This document shows positions 1-7,014 of a DNA stretch of 41,969 bases, piece after piece. Position 1 is the stretch's first letter. Each line of letters starts with the position of its first letter. The position numbers and the translations under genes were made by a program. Origin of the DNA: Firmicutes bacterium UBA4996 (lineage in GTDB: Bacteria; Bacillota; Limnochordia; Darwinibacteriales; Darwinibacteriaceae); NCBI GenBank assembly GCA_002396805.1, contig DGYW01000065.1:100335-142303 (forward strand), in the 5' to 3' direction. The notes below the pieces were generated by a model, which did not search any database, had not been told where the DNA came from, and was given only the letters and a program-made list of their open reading frames with translations.

Positions 1-354
1 CCACAGTTCCTTGGCCTTCCGTAAGCGTTGGTACAGATAACTAGGGCCGCGAGTGCGATGGTGAACAAACCAGGTTAGAGTTAGAATCCCATCTAATTGA
101 GCCTGAACTATGCGTCTACCCCGAGAAACAGGACGCTCAAAAAGGTTGATTAGACTACCTGTGACTAACTGTGCTTGTCCAATTTTGGCTTGGTCAGGAC
201 GATAGACCTGTTGAAAGTCCTTATAATCCCTGGGAAAGCTAAACAAAACGTCCCGCAGCGTCTCTAGTCCAAGCTTTTTGATGGTTTGGGCTCTTTTGGG
301 TCCAACCCCAGTCAAAATAGTGACGGGACCGTCTAAGGTACTTTGCTCTGGCAC
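1..354 (-). CDS. recG: ATP-dependent DNA helicase RecG, N-terminal part (runs off the left edge)
   Basis: The minus-strand frame reads a RecG N-terminus: a helix-hairpin-helix-like segment with GVGPKRAQTIKKLG, then LRDVLFSFPRDYKDF, the start of the wedge domain that binds branched DNA. RecG remodels stalled replication forks and Holliday junctions. Only about 118 codons are inside the window, so the helicase motifs cannot be checked. I chose the GTG at 354 because AGGGGTG lies 6 nt upstream; an in-frame GTG at 363 is possible. The gene follows fakB behind a terminator hairpin whose T-tract runs into this ribosome site. Its place at the end of the yloU-fakA block matches Bacillus. Confidence 0.9.
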   Translation of the reverse strand, partial: MPEQSTLDGPVTILTGVGPKRAQTIKKLGLETLRDVLFSFPRDYKDFQQVYRPDQAKIGQAQLVTGSLINLFERPVSRGRRIVQAQLDGILTLTWFVHHRTRGPSYLYQRLRKAKELW

Positions 355-367
355 AACAATCACCCCT

Positions 368-405
368 AAAAAATGGAAAGCGTCCCTGGGTGTAACCCAG
401 GGACG
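368..405 (-). terminator. Intrinsic terminator between fakB and recG
   Basis: A perfect 11-bp stem (CGTCCCTGGGT at 381-391 with ACCCAGGGACG at 395-405) has a 3-nt loop. On the minus strand a six-T run follows at 373-368. The stem begins 4 nt after the fakB stop. The T-run touches the recG Shine-Dalgarno sequence, so it may act as an attenuator as well as an end point. Confidence 0.75.
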
Positions 406-408
406 AGA

Positions 409-1269
409 CTATACCGGATAAACGAACAGGGCAATCGTCCCAGGACCTGTATGGACACCGATAGTTGGCCCGATGAAGCTAATCAAAATCTCTCCATCCA
501 CCTCCACTTGTTCCTGTAGACGCTTTGCCAAACTAGTTGCCTCATCCACGCTGTTGGAATGACTGATACCAATGCGCAGCTTCTGCTCTGGGTAAGCTTC
601 CTTCATTTCATCCATTAATTCTTGGATTCGCTTCAAGGCTTTACTCTTGCCCCGAATCTTCTCAAACGGAGCCACCACACCATCATCCAAAGTGAGTACT
701 GGTTTGATGTTCAAAAGGGTTCCAAATAGCGCAGAGGCAAGACCGATACGACCGTTCTTTTTAAGATATTCTAAGGTATCAACCACAAAATAGACTGCTA
801 GCTGTTCGATAGTATTTTGAATTCTACTTAAAATGTCATCTAGTTCTTCACCAGCTTGCACCGCTTCTGCACCAGCAATAGCCACCATGCCCGCGCCAAG
901 AGAGGCACATTTGGTATCAATCGTATGGACCTTAATGGAGCTGTCCAACATGGTGCCTGCTAAAACCGCTGACTGATAGGTTCCACTCATTTTGCTGCTA
1001 AGATGGATAGAGATAATGGTATCACCGGGCTCGGCAACATTTTCATACACTCGGACAAAATCAGCCGGTGAAGGCTGGCAAGTGCTAGGCATCACATCAC
1101 CATTTTGGAGCCGTTCATAAAACTGGGTGGTAGAAATCTCCTCTCCATCTCTAAAGATTTCATCAGCAAACTGTACAGTGAGGGGCACAACCGAAATACC
1201 TAGACGTTCTCGGACTTCTACGGGCAAATCACTACCACTATCAGTTACAATATGAATTTTTGACACCAT
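409..1269 (-). CDS. fakB: DegV family fatty acid-binding protein (FakB)
   Basis: This 286-aa protein has the DegV fold: TDSGSDLP near residues 9-16, SSKMSGTYQSA near 91-101, LKKNGRIG in the middle and IGPTIGVHTGPGTIAL at the C-terminus. FakB proteins hold a fatty acid while FakA phosphorylates it to acyl-phosphate, letting the cell use exogenous or recycled fatty acids for phospholipids. The S/T, R and H residues expected at the carboxylate-binding end are present. It lies 18 nt downstream of fakA, so enzyme and carrier are co-transcribed. The start ATG follows AAGGGGGTAAG. The preferred acyl chain cannot be told from sequence. Confidence 0.88.
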   Translation of the reverse strand: MVSKIHIVTDSGSDLPVEVRERLGISVVPLTVQFADEIFRDGEEISTTQFYERLQNGDVMPSTCQPSPADFVRVYENVAEPGDTIISIHLSSKMSGTYQSAVLAGTMLDSSIKVHTIDTKCASLGAGMVAIAGAEAVQAGEELDDILSRIQNTIEQLAVYFVVDTLEYLKKNGRIGLASALFGTLLNIKPVLTLDDGVVAPFEKIRGKSKALKRIQELMDEMKEAYPEQKLRIGISHSNSVDEATSLAKRLQEQVEVDGEILISFIGPTIGVHTGPGTIALFVYPV

Positions 1270-1287
1270 CTTACCCCCTTAATTTTA

Positions 1288-2964
1288 CTACTCTACTGAA
1301 ACAATATAATAATACAGGGGTTGCCCACCAGAATACACCTCAACCTCGCATTGGGGATAGTGCTCTTTGGCTAAGCTATCTAGTTTTTCTGCTAACTCAG
1401 GATCCTGATCCGCTCCATAATAGATACTAATCACCGAAGAATCCTCGTCAACCATGGTATCTAATAAATCCATAGCTACATTACAGGGATCAGAACCAAC
1501 AACTGCGATTTTCCCTTCAGCGAGGCCAATTATATCTCGCTCCTCAATCTGCAGATCTCCTGCTACCGTCGAGCGAACGGCGAAGGTAACCTCTCCAGTT
1601 TTCACATCTCGCATACCATCCGTCATGGCCTCTAAATTCTCATCGATGCCATCATCGGGCACAAAATACATTAGGGCACTAATACCTTGAGGTGCCGAAC
1701 GAGTGGGCACCACAACCACTTCTTTGTCTACCAATTCCTTCACCTGTTGAGCGGAGAAAATCACATTTTTATTGTTCGGCAAAATAATCACCGACTCAGC
1801 ATTGACTTTTTCCACAGCCTTCACCAAGTCTTCGGTACTGGGATTCATGGTTTGCCCACCAGGAACAATATAATCTACCCCAAGACTACGGAAGATTTCC
1901 GCTAAACCCTCTCCAGGCACAACAGCCACCACGCCTACATTCTTGGGTGGTTCTTGTGGTTGCGGTCTACTTTGGGGAAATCCTACTACATTGCTTTCGC
2001 TCAAGTCCAAGCGGTGATTGTTTTCATGCTGCTCAAATTCTTGGTTCTGCAACCGCATGTTGTCAATGGCAATTTCAGTTAATTCACCCAAGGAGCCACA
2101 AAACTCAAGGACTTCTCCAGGATTATCAGTGTGGAGATGGACCTTGACGACTTCGCCATCCCCTACTACGATCATGGAATCGCCTTTAGGCTCAAGTTCA
2201 CTGCGAATCATGTCGGTGTTGATTCCCTTGCCCAAGATGATAAACTCGGTACAATATTTATTTACAACTACTTCTGAAGTTACTCGAGTAAATTCCGTAT
2301 CCACTAGAGGAACTGCTTGTTGACTTAGGATCTCTCCTACTTCTTCAGGTGTAGCAGTGAGGCCAGCTACTAGCCCCTCATAAATACAGACTAATCCCTG
2401 ACCACCAGCATCCACCACGCCCGCTTCCTTCAATACTGGAAGGATATTGGGAGTATCGGCCAGGGCCATTTGAGCACCCTTGAGGGCGGCCAAAACGACT
2501 TCATGAGCATTGGCTCCAGCCTCTGCCGCTTTTTCTGCCTCCTCCCCTGCTACTCGACCAACAGTGAGCATGGTTCCTTCTACCGGCTTCATGACAGCCC
2601 GATATGTTGTTTTGGACGACATGGTAAAGGCCCGGGCCAAATCTTCTCCAGTTGCCACATCCTTCACGTCGCCTAAACCCTCGGAAAAACCCCGAAAGAA
2701 CTGAGATAAAATGACGCCACTATTACCCCTGGCACCCATGAGAGATCCACGGGCTAATAATGATGTGATCCGTCGAATCTCTGTACTGTCTGTCCGTTCT
2801 ATCTCCTTAATTGCTGCATTTAGTGTCAAGGACATATTCGTCCCCGTATCACCATCAGGAACGGGAAAAACATTTAAGGCGTTAACAATATCTTTTTGCT
2901 GGTCGAGATTATGAGCTGCAACCAGCAACATGTTTTTTAAAGTCAAACCAGTAATTACGTCCAA
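1288..2964 (-). CDS. fakA: Fatty acid kinase FakA (YloV, DhaL-type kinase)
   Basis: FakA is the soluble kinase that phosphorylates FakB-bound fatty acids. The N-terminal DhaL domain shows NVFPVPDGDTGTNMS, whose aspartates bind Mg-ATP, and GARGNSGVILSQFFRG. A middle domain and a C-terminal FakB-docking domain follow, ending in SGGQPLYYYIVSVE. Length (558 aa) is normal. A longer GTG start at 2982 would overlap the upstream stop by 4 nt, but I prefer TTG at 2964: GGAGGA sits 6-7 nt before it, and the predicted N-terminus then matches family length. It follows the Asp23-family gene directly, as in Bacillus yloU-yloV. Confidence 0.92.
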   Translation of the reverse strand: MDVITGLTLKNMLLVAAHNLDQQKDIVNALNVFPVPDGDTGTNMSLTLNAAIKEIERTDSTEIRRITSLLARGSLMGARGNSGVILSQFFRGFSEGLGDVKDVATGEDLARAFTMSSKTTYRAVMKPVEGTMLTVGRVAGEEAEKAAEAGANAHEVVLAALKGAQMALADTPNILPVLKEAGVVDAGGQGLVCIYEGLVAGLTATPEEVGEILSQQAVPLVDTEFTRVTSEVVVNKYCTEFIILGKGINTDMIRSELEPKGDSMIVVGDGEVVKVHLHTDNPGEVLEFCGSLGELTEIAIDNMRLQNQEFEQHENNHRLDLSESNVVGFPQSRPQPQEPPKNVGVVAVVPGEGLAEIFRSLGVDYIVPGGQTMNPSTEDLVKAVEKVNAESVIILPNNKNVIFSAQQVKELVDKEVVVVPTRSAPQGISALMYFVPDDGIDENLEAMTDGMRDVKTGEVTFAVRSTVAGDLQIEERDIIGLAEGKIAVVGSDPCNVAMDLLDTMVDEDSSVISIYYGADQDPELAEKLDSLAKEHYPQCEVEVYSGGQPLYYYIVSVE

Positions 2965-2978
2965 GATGTTTCCTCCGA

Positions 2979-3347
2979 TCACTTTCTCTTTGCGCTGGTC
3001 ACCCGCACACTTTGTACTTTTACATTGACGCGGTCAACCTTGAGACCCAGCATGGTCTCAATGACATATTTAACGCGCTCTTGTACGTTTTTGGCAACCT
3101 CAGATATCTTCACACCGTATTCTACTACAATGTAGAGTTGAATACTAATGCTATCATCACCAAATTGAACGTCCACACCCCGCTCGAAGTTTTCTCGTCG
3201 GAGCAGATCGGTTAGTTCTTCTTGGACATTACGCGGGGCCATACCCACCAACCCATAGCACTCCATGGCCGCTACACCTGATACGGTAGCAATTACTTCT
3301 TCACGAATGACGATTTTCCCATATTGCGATTGAATTTCTTGGGCCAT
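2979..3347 (-). CDS. yloU: Asp23/Gls24 family envelope stress protein (YloU)
   Basis: This 122-aa protein has the Asp23/Gls24 fold: IVIREEVIATVSGVAAMECYGLVGM, a central DDSISIQLYIVVEYGVKISEVAKNVQ-type strand-helix unit, and a C-terminal LGLKVDRVNVKVQSVRV strand. Related proteins are linked to envelope stress, but the Bacillus YloU function is not well defined. I start it at the ATG at 3347, which follows a GGGGGGACAGTA ribosome site; an upstream in-frame start would add 13 residues without such a site. It is the first gene of the yloU-fakA-fakB unit and has a credible promoter at 3401-3429. Confidence 0.88.
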   Translation of the reverse strand: MAQEIQSQYGKIVIREEVIATVSGVAAMECYGLVGMAPRNVQEELTDLLRRENFERGVDVQFGDDSISIQLYIVVEYGVKISEVAKNVQERVKYVIETMLGLKVDRVNVKVQSVRVTSAKRK

Positions 3348-3400
3348 TACTGTCCCCCCTTTTAAATCATTACCAAATAGGACCAATATCTATCATAACC

Positions 3401-3429
3401 ATTCTAACCATTCAAACCCTACTTGTAAA
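3401..3429 (-). promoter_or_regulatory. Sigma-A-like promoter for yloU-fakA-fakB
   Basis: Reading the minus strand, TTTACA (3429-3424) and TAGAAT (3406-3401) are separated by 17 bp. It lies about 55 nt before the yloU start and is divergent from the rpmB promoter. An inverted repeat (3427-3443) overlaps its -35 element. Confidence 0.55.
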
Positions 3430-3443
3430 GGATTTTATCCTTT
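3427..3443. repeat. Perfect inverted repeat between the divergent yloU and rpmB promoters
   Basis: AAAGGAT (3427-3433) and ATCCTTT (3437-3443) form a perfect 7-bp palindrome with a 3-bp centre. It overlaps the -35 of the yloU promoter. It could be an operator. It does not resemble the FapR box as I remember it, and no regulator can be named. Confidence 0.4.
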
Positions 3444-3456
3444 GGGTAATTTCACC

Positions 3457-3485
3457 TTGCATTCTTGGGTCCCCTATGCTAAAAT
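3457..3485 (+). promoter_or_regulatory. Sigma-A-like promoter for rpmB
   Basis: TTGCAT (3457-3462) and TAAAAT (3480-3485) are separated by 17 bp on the plus strand. They lie about 40 nt upstream of the rpmB start codon. Confidence 0.6.
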
Positions 3486-3525
3486 TAAATTCGTTATGGA
3501 AACTCGTTCAAAGGGGGTAAGAAAC

Positions 3526-3717
3526 ATGGCCAGAAGGTGCATTGTTTGTGATAGAGGTACAGTATCTGGGAACCAACGAAGCCACGCAGAAAATAAGACT
3601 CGACGAACTTGGAAACCTAATCTTCAAAAAACTCGCATTGTAGTCAAAGGTAGTCCACGCCGAGCTTATGTCTGTACACAATGTCTAAAGAGTGGTAAAG
3701 TAGAACGGGCCCTTTAG
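3526..3717 (+). CDS. rpmB: 50S ribosomal protein L28, zinc-binding form
   Basis: This 63-aa protein starts MARRCIVCDRG and carries SGNQRSHAENKTRRTWKPNLQ, the L28 signature, then VCTQCLKSGKVERAL. The two CxxC pairs (CIVC and CTQC) make this the zinc-ribbon type. The ATG at 3526 follows AAGGGGG; an upstream in-frame ATG adds 28 residues not found in L28. It has its own promoter and a terminator at 3763-3790. It is divergent from yloU and convergent with thiN, the same neighbourhood as in Bacillus, where spoVM lies between thiN and rpmB. I see no spoVM here. Confidence 0.95.
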   Translation: MARRCIVCDRGTVSGNQRSHAENKTRRTWKPNLQKTRIVVKGSPRRAYVCTQCLKSGKVERAL

Positions 3718-3762
3718 GCCGCTAGGCTTTAGCCCACACCCTCAATGATTTCGATAGAATTA

Positions 3763-3790
3763 ACCCCTAGATTGGTCCTAGGGGTATTTT
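3763..3790. terminator. Bidirectional terminator between rpmB and thiN
   Basis: ACCCCTAG (3763-3770) pairs with CTAGGGGT (3778-3785). In the plus direction ATTTTATT follows, ending rpmB. The hairpin begins just past the thiN stop on the other strand, but its minus-strand tail is T-poor. Confidence 0.65.
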
Positions 3791-3791
3791 A

Positions 3792-4430
3792 TTACTCATA
3801 AATCACTAAAAGAATACCTACTCCCAAGCGAAGCGAAATATTTTCCTCTATCGCCTGATTGCTAACAGTGAAAGTGGAGCCCCTTTTCAAAGTGGCATCC
3901 ACTAAGGGATAGAGCAAACCCTCGGTGGCGACTCCTTCCACGACAGGGCTTAAAGGGATTAAGGAGACAGTACTTCCTACCCTAACTTGTGCACTAAAGG
4001 TCTCATCAAAGGCAGAAAGGCGCTGGTTACGGGTATACAGCAGATTGGGTATCTTCATTGTAGCTAAGCGGTACAGCAATTCTAAATTTCCTAGAGAATG
4101 ATCAATCCTGCTCCCCCAGGCTCCAGTCAAGTGAATTTCCCTTGCGCCGTGTTGGAGAGCGTATTCGACAGCTAACTCCAAATCTGTCTGATCTTTAGCG
4201 ATAGGAAAGCGTTGCATGGGCACTCCCCGCCCTTGCCAATACTTCTTCGTGGTTCCATCAAGGGAATCCCAATCGCCCAGTATCATAGAGGGGATCAAAC
4301 CCCAAGAGCGCGCTAAAGCCGCCCCGCCATCCGCACAAATGACAGCTGAACTCCGAATCACAGGAGGGTTCTGGGGAACATCTTCCCCAGAACCAATAAT
4401 CAAGACCGGTCTATCCGAGCTCAGGCTCAA
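3792..4430 (-). CDS. thiN: Thiamine pyrophosphokinase
   Basis: The enzyme transfers pyrophosphate from ATP to thiamine, making thiamine diphosphate. Hallmarks are ADGGAALARSWGLIPSMILGDWDSLD in the N-terminal half, DQTDLELAVEYAL, and GAWGSRIDHSLGNLELLYRLA, which carry the metal and thiamine contacts. Length (212 aa) is typical. The start is TTG at 4430, placed after GGAGGGAAATTT. It overlaps the end of thiT by 20 nt, so the two are translationally linked. Together they form a salvage pair, import followed by activation, under the TPP riboswitch upstream. Confidence 0.93.
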   Translation of the reverse strand: MSLSSDRPVLIIGSGEDVPQNPPVIRSSAVICADGGAALARSWGLIPSMILGDWDSLDGTTKKYWQGRGVPMQRFPIAKDQTDLELAVEYALQHGAREIHLTGAWGSRIDHSLGNLELLYRLATMKIPNLLYTRNQRLSAFDETFSAQVRVGSTVSLIPLSPVVEGVATEGLLYPLVDATLKRGSTFTVSNQAIEENISLRLGVGILLVIYE

Positions 4431-4932
4431 AAATTTCCCTCCGTTTACCTAGAAAATAGATAATTAACCCTACTAAGATAGCCTCTACAACTAGATATGA
4501 TGCGTTATAGCCCAAGGAGTACAAAAGTGCCGGTGTTCCTTCGGGGGCGTATTCTGCAAAAAAGACTACACCCGAAATAACATGGGTAATATAGCGTAAC
4601 AGTGATCCTACCGCGACACCCAATAAGGGAGTGCGTCGCAAAATCCCAAAACCAGCGACTCCTAAAACTGCGTAGGGTACAGGATAATCCAACAACAGCT
4701 GTGCAGGATGAATAATGTACGGAGATATAAGCAGTTTTAAGACACCTAAGAGGGCACCGCCCAACATACCCATCTTACCCCCATGGCGGAAAGCCAAAAT
4801 GAAAATGGGTACCATTTCTAAAGAGACACTACCTCCTTGAGGCATCCTCCACAACCTCAACAAAGACAACAAGACAGCTGCACCAACCAACAGAGAAGTT
4901 TCTAACATGACTCGAAGATTTTTATCACGCAT
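4411..4932 (-). CDS. thiT: ThiT, substrate-binding component of an ECF thiamine transporter
   Basis: This 173-aa membrane protein has about six hydrophobic segments and the ThiT motifs: GGSVSLEMVPIFILAFRHG near the N-terminal third, HPAQLLLDYPVPYAVLG in the middle, and RYITHVISGVVFFAEYAPEG near the C-terminal third. ThiT binds thiamine and works with the shared EcfA/A'/T module, which is not in this window. The ATG at 4932 follows AGGAGG by 8 nt; an in-frame GTG three codons earlier overlaps the ribosome site. A TPP riboswitch and terminator precede it, which independently supports thiamine as substrate. Confidence 0.93.
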   Translation of the reverse strand: MRDKNLRVMLETSLLVGAAVLLSLLRLWRMPQGGSVSLEMVPIFILAFRHGGKMGMLGGALLGVLKLLISPYIIHPAQLLLDYPVPYAVLGVAGFGILRRTPLLGVAVGSLLRYITHVISGVVFFAEYAPEGTPALLYSLGYNASYLVVEAILVGLIIYFLGKRREIFEPELG

Positions 4933-4983
4933 CGAATCCACCTCCTAAGAATTACGAGTAGATCCGCATTAGTACTTGGTAGT

Positions 4984-5014
4984 AAAAAAACATGGAGCGG
5001 TGCGGTCCATGTTT
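4984..5014 (-). terminator. Expression-platform terminator of the TPP riboswitch
   Basis: On the minus strand, AAACATGGA (5014-5006) pairs with TCCATGTTT (4996-4988), followed by a T-run to 4984. It starts 8 nt after the aptamer P1 stem and about 50 nt before thiT. Control is therefore by transcription termination when TPP is bound. Confidence 0.85.
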
Positions 5015-5021
5015 GGGTCTA

Positions 5022-5113
5022 CCGCTTCCCTACGCTGGAATTAACCAACAGGTTCTAAGGGTTAGGATGAATTAGCAAACCCATCCACTCTCAGCCAAAA
5101 GCACCCCTAGCGG
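5022..5113 (-). promoter_or_regulatory. TPP riboswitch (THI element) upstream of thiT-thiN
   Basis: The conserved blocks occur in order on the minus strand: AGGGGTGC (5108-5101), CTGAGA (5094-5089), GAACCTG (5055-5049) and GCGTAGGGAAG (5035-5025). P1 closes with CCGCT (5113-5109) against AGCGG (5026-5022). The aptamer is followed at once by a terminator hairpin. Known biology of the family is repression of thiamine uptake or synthesis genes when TPP is plentiful. Confidence 0.95.
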
Positions 5114-5179
5114 AACTATTTCGTTGCTTCATACTTCTCTATGCTCCCGTAAACTCCTTCATGAAAATTAGCCTGACAG

Positions 5180-5217
5180 TAAGAAAAGCACCCACGGCGA
5201 TCAGGGTGCTTTTCTTA
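5180..5217. terminator. Strong terminator of the structured RNA
   Basis: TAAGAAAAGCACCC (5180-5193) and GGGTGCTTTTCTTA (5204-5217) form a perfect 14-bp stem with a 10-nt loop. It is symmetrical and works in either direction. The only transcription unit that needs it is the minus-strand RNA starting near 5407. Confidence 0.85.
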
Positions 5218-5407
5218 GATTTGCTGAGGATGAATCATTTTATGTCCATTTTATCCGTTGTGTTCGCGTAGTCTAATACGCGAACTCTCTGCGCCCAGGG
5301 AGATGATATTCTATGGGTTACGACCGAACCGCTATAGATTGTCCAGCTAACCGGACAGGTAACTGCGCCCTCCTTTCTTAAGAATTTGTGTATTTCATCC
5401 TCAGCTT
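5180..5407 (-). ncRNA. Unassigned structured non-coding RNA with its own promoter and terminator
   Basis: A perfect promoter (5442-5414) and a 14-bp terminator (5217-5180) bracket about 225 nt with no ribosome site plus start codon in phase. The RNA is closed by a perfect 12-bp helix, GCTGAGGATGAA (5405-5394) with TTCATCCTCAGC (5234-5223). Inside are hairpins TGTCCGG/CTGGACA with a TTAG loop (5357-5340), CTAT-GGTT/AACC-ATAG (5337-5311), and a 9-bp GTTCGCGTA/TACGCGAAC (5285-5262). GGGCGCAG occurs twice (5370-5363 and 5296-5289). The branched shape does not suit 6S RNA, and I see no T-box, SRP or RNase P signature. It could be a raiA-type or other rare RNA class; I do not recognise it. The 555-nt gap between rpe and thiT holds only this RNA and the TPP element. 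Confidence 0.75.
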
Positions 5408-5413
5408 GTTTAA

Positions 5414-5442
5414 ATTATATGATCAGTTTTCAAATTTGTCAA
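5414..5442 (-). promoter_or_regulatory. Consensus sigma-A promoter of the structured RNA
   Basis: TTGACA (5442-5437), 17-bp spacer, TATAAT (5419-5414) on the minus strand: a perfect match to both consensus hexamers, the best promoter in the window. The expected start is near 5408-5406, just before the 12-bp closing helix of the RNA. Confidence 0.9.
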
Positions 5443-5478
5443 GCATCTATGCGAAATATTCTGTTTATTTTTTGACAG

Positions 5479-5503
5479 AAAAGGGGTAAGCAACGCCTAC
5501 CCC
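5479..5503 (-). terminator. Terminator after rpe
   Basis: On the minus strand GGGGTA (5503-5498) pairs with TACCCC (5488-5483), and TTTT follows. The stem overlaps the rpe stop codon. It closes the long rlmN-to-rpe operon just before the structured-RNA promoter. Confidence 0.65.
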
Positions 5504-6141
5504 ATGAAAGAGCGCATTTTAGCCATATAATCCTGAGGATCATCCGCTTGAAAAATCGCGGATCCAGCCACAAAATTATTAGCCCCTGCTGCAACTAAGG
5601 AGCCAATAGTCTCCAGGCTAACTCCCCCATCCACCTGGATCTCAATAGGACGCTTGCCAATTAGCGTACGGCATTGACGAACTTTCTCAACCATAGCTGG
5701 AATGAACTGCTGGCCACCGTATCCTGGATTCACCGTCATAATCAGAATAAGATCTACATCGTCTAAGACGTATTCTAGACCATGGAGCGGCGTATGGGGA
5801 TTGAGGGCTACCCCTGCTTTTACTCGAAGGTCTCTAATGGCTCTTAAAGTCCGCTGCAAGTGCGTCACAGCCTCATAATGAACCGTAATGAATTCAGGTT
5901 GAACTTGGGCAAATTGGTCTAAATACCGCTCCGGTTTTTCAATCATTAGATGTATATCTAAGGGTAAATTAGAGCAGCGCCGCACCGCCTGAATAACGGG
6001 TAGCCCAAAGCTCAGGTTAGGGACATAATTGCCATCCATCACATCAAGATGTAAAAGATCAGTTGCACTAACCCGCTCAATTTCGTCAGATAAACTGCAA
6101 AAGTCAGCAGCTAAGAGCGAGGCACTAATTCTATGTTTCAT
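5497..6141 (-). CDS. rpe: Ribulose-phosphate 3-epimerase
   Basis: The enzyme interconverts D-ribulose 5-phosphate and D-xylulose 5-phosphate in the pentose phosphate pathway. The TIM-barrel motifs are all present: SASLLAADF at the N-terminus, LHLDVMDGNYVPNLSFG with the catalytic Asp, DIHLMI, TVNPGYGGQQF, and IQVDGGV with the second Asp, then phosphate-binding GSAIF. Length (214 aa) is normal. ATG follows AGAAAGGACTGAACTG. It is the last gene of the operon, 14 nt after rsgA, as in Bacillus prkC-rsgA-rpe. Confidence 0.96.
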   Translation of the reverse strand: MKHRISASLLAADFCSLSDEIERVSATDLLHLDVMDGNYVPNLSFGLPVIQAVRRCSNLPLDIHLMIEKPERYLDQFAQVQPEFITVHYEAVTHLQRTLRAIRDLRVKAGVALNPHTPLHGLEYVLDDVDLILIMTVNPGYGGQQFIPAMVEKVRQCRTLIGKRPIEIQVDGGVSLETIGSLVAAGANNFVAGSAIFQADDPQDYMAKMRSFMG

Positions 6142-6155
6142 CAGTTCAGTCCTTT

Positions 6156-7013
6156 CTAATAGCGAGGTGCTGCTTCATCTAGAAGGAGCAAATAGTGTTT
6201 GTAGCGATGGGCCAAGATCTGGCCATCTTGTACCGCTTCCTTCACAGCGCAGCCCGGCTCATGGCGATGCAAGCAACCTCGAAAGCGACAATAGTCAGCA
6301 ATAGACCTAAGATCCGGAAAGGCACCTTGCAACTCCCCTTCCTGGTCAGGGCCTAGGTTGAGTTGTGAAAAGCCTGGTGTATCTGCCACATATCCCTGAG
6401 CTAGGGGTAAAAGGCGCACACTTCGTGTTGTATGCCTTCCCCTTTGGACCTTAGCACTGACGGTCTGGGTCTCTAGTTCTAAGTTTGGATCCAGCGCGTT
6501 CAATAACGAGGACTTGCCTACTCCACTAGGACCAACAAGAGAGCTAATCTTTTGACTTAACAAATCCGCTAAGCTTTCCAAACCAAGCCCGACTTCGGCA
6601 CTAGTAATCAAAGTGGGATAAGAAATGCTTGCATACATCTGTTGCAGCTTTTCTGCCTTTTCTGGGCTTAAATCACCCTTATTGAAAACCACAACACTAG
6701 GCAAGCTAGCCAATTCTGCATGGACTAAGATTCGATCCAGCAAAATCAAGCTAGGCAATGGATCTTGCACAGCAAAGACTGCCACCACCTGATCCACATT
6801 AGCAATGGGAGGGCGTTTGAGTTCACTACTTCTAGGCAAGATCTCCTCTACAACGCCCCGCTCCCCTTCTCTGGAAACCCTGACCCGATCCCCCACTAAC
6901 ACCCGATCATCTGCCAGGCGCAATCTGCCACGCAGGGTGCACAGTAAGATTTCGTTTTTCGTTTGCACTTCATAAGTTCCACCAACGCCGGAAAGAATTA
7001 TTCCTTGTTCCAT
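6156..7013 (-). CDS. rsgA: Small ribosomal subunit biogenesis GTPase RsgA
   Basis: RsgA is a circularly permuted GTPase that checks late 30S assembly. In the 285-aa product the order is an OB-fold (residues 1-70), G4 NKGD (111-114), G1 GPSGVGKSS (161-169), G3 DTPGF (211-215), and a C-terminal zinc site C242, C247, H249, C255. The ATG at 7013 begins right after the prkC stop (TAA-T-ATG). An upstream in-frame ATG would add 23 residues overlapping prkC with no family support. No strong ribosome site is visible, so translation is probably coupled to prkC, whose kinase is known in Bacillus to phosphorylate RsgA (CpgA). Confidence 0.95.
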   Translation of the reverse strand: MEQGIILSGVGGTYEVQTKNEILLCTLRGRLRLADDRVLVGDRVRVSREGERGVVEEILPRSSELKRPPIANVDQVVAVFAVQDPLPSLILLDRILVHAELASLPSVVVFNKGDLSPEKAEKLQQMYASISYPTLITSAEVGLGLESLADLLSQKISSLVGPSGVGKSSLLNALDPNLELETQTVSAKVQRGRHTTRSVRLLPLAQGYVADTPGFSQLNLGPDQEGELQGAFPDLRSIADYCRFRGCLHRHEPGCAVKEAVQDGQILAHRYKHYLLLLDEAAPRY

Positions 7014-7014
7014 A

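Noticed and set aside
3718..3791. spoVM between thiN and rpmB
   Set aside because: Only a terminator fits in this space; no 26-codon amphipathic ORF is present.
5180..5407. 6S RNA as identity of the structured RNA
   Set aside because: 6S RNA is essentially one long rod with a central bubble. This transcript has a closing stem around several strong local hairpins, so I left it unassigned.
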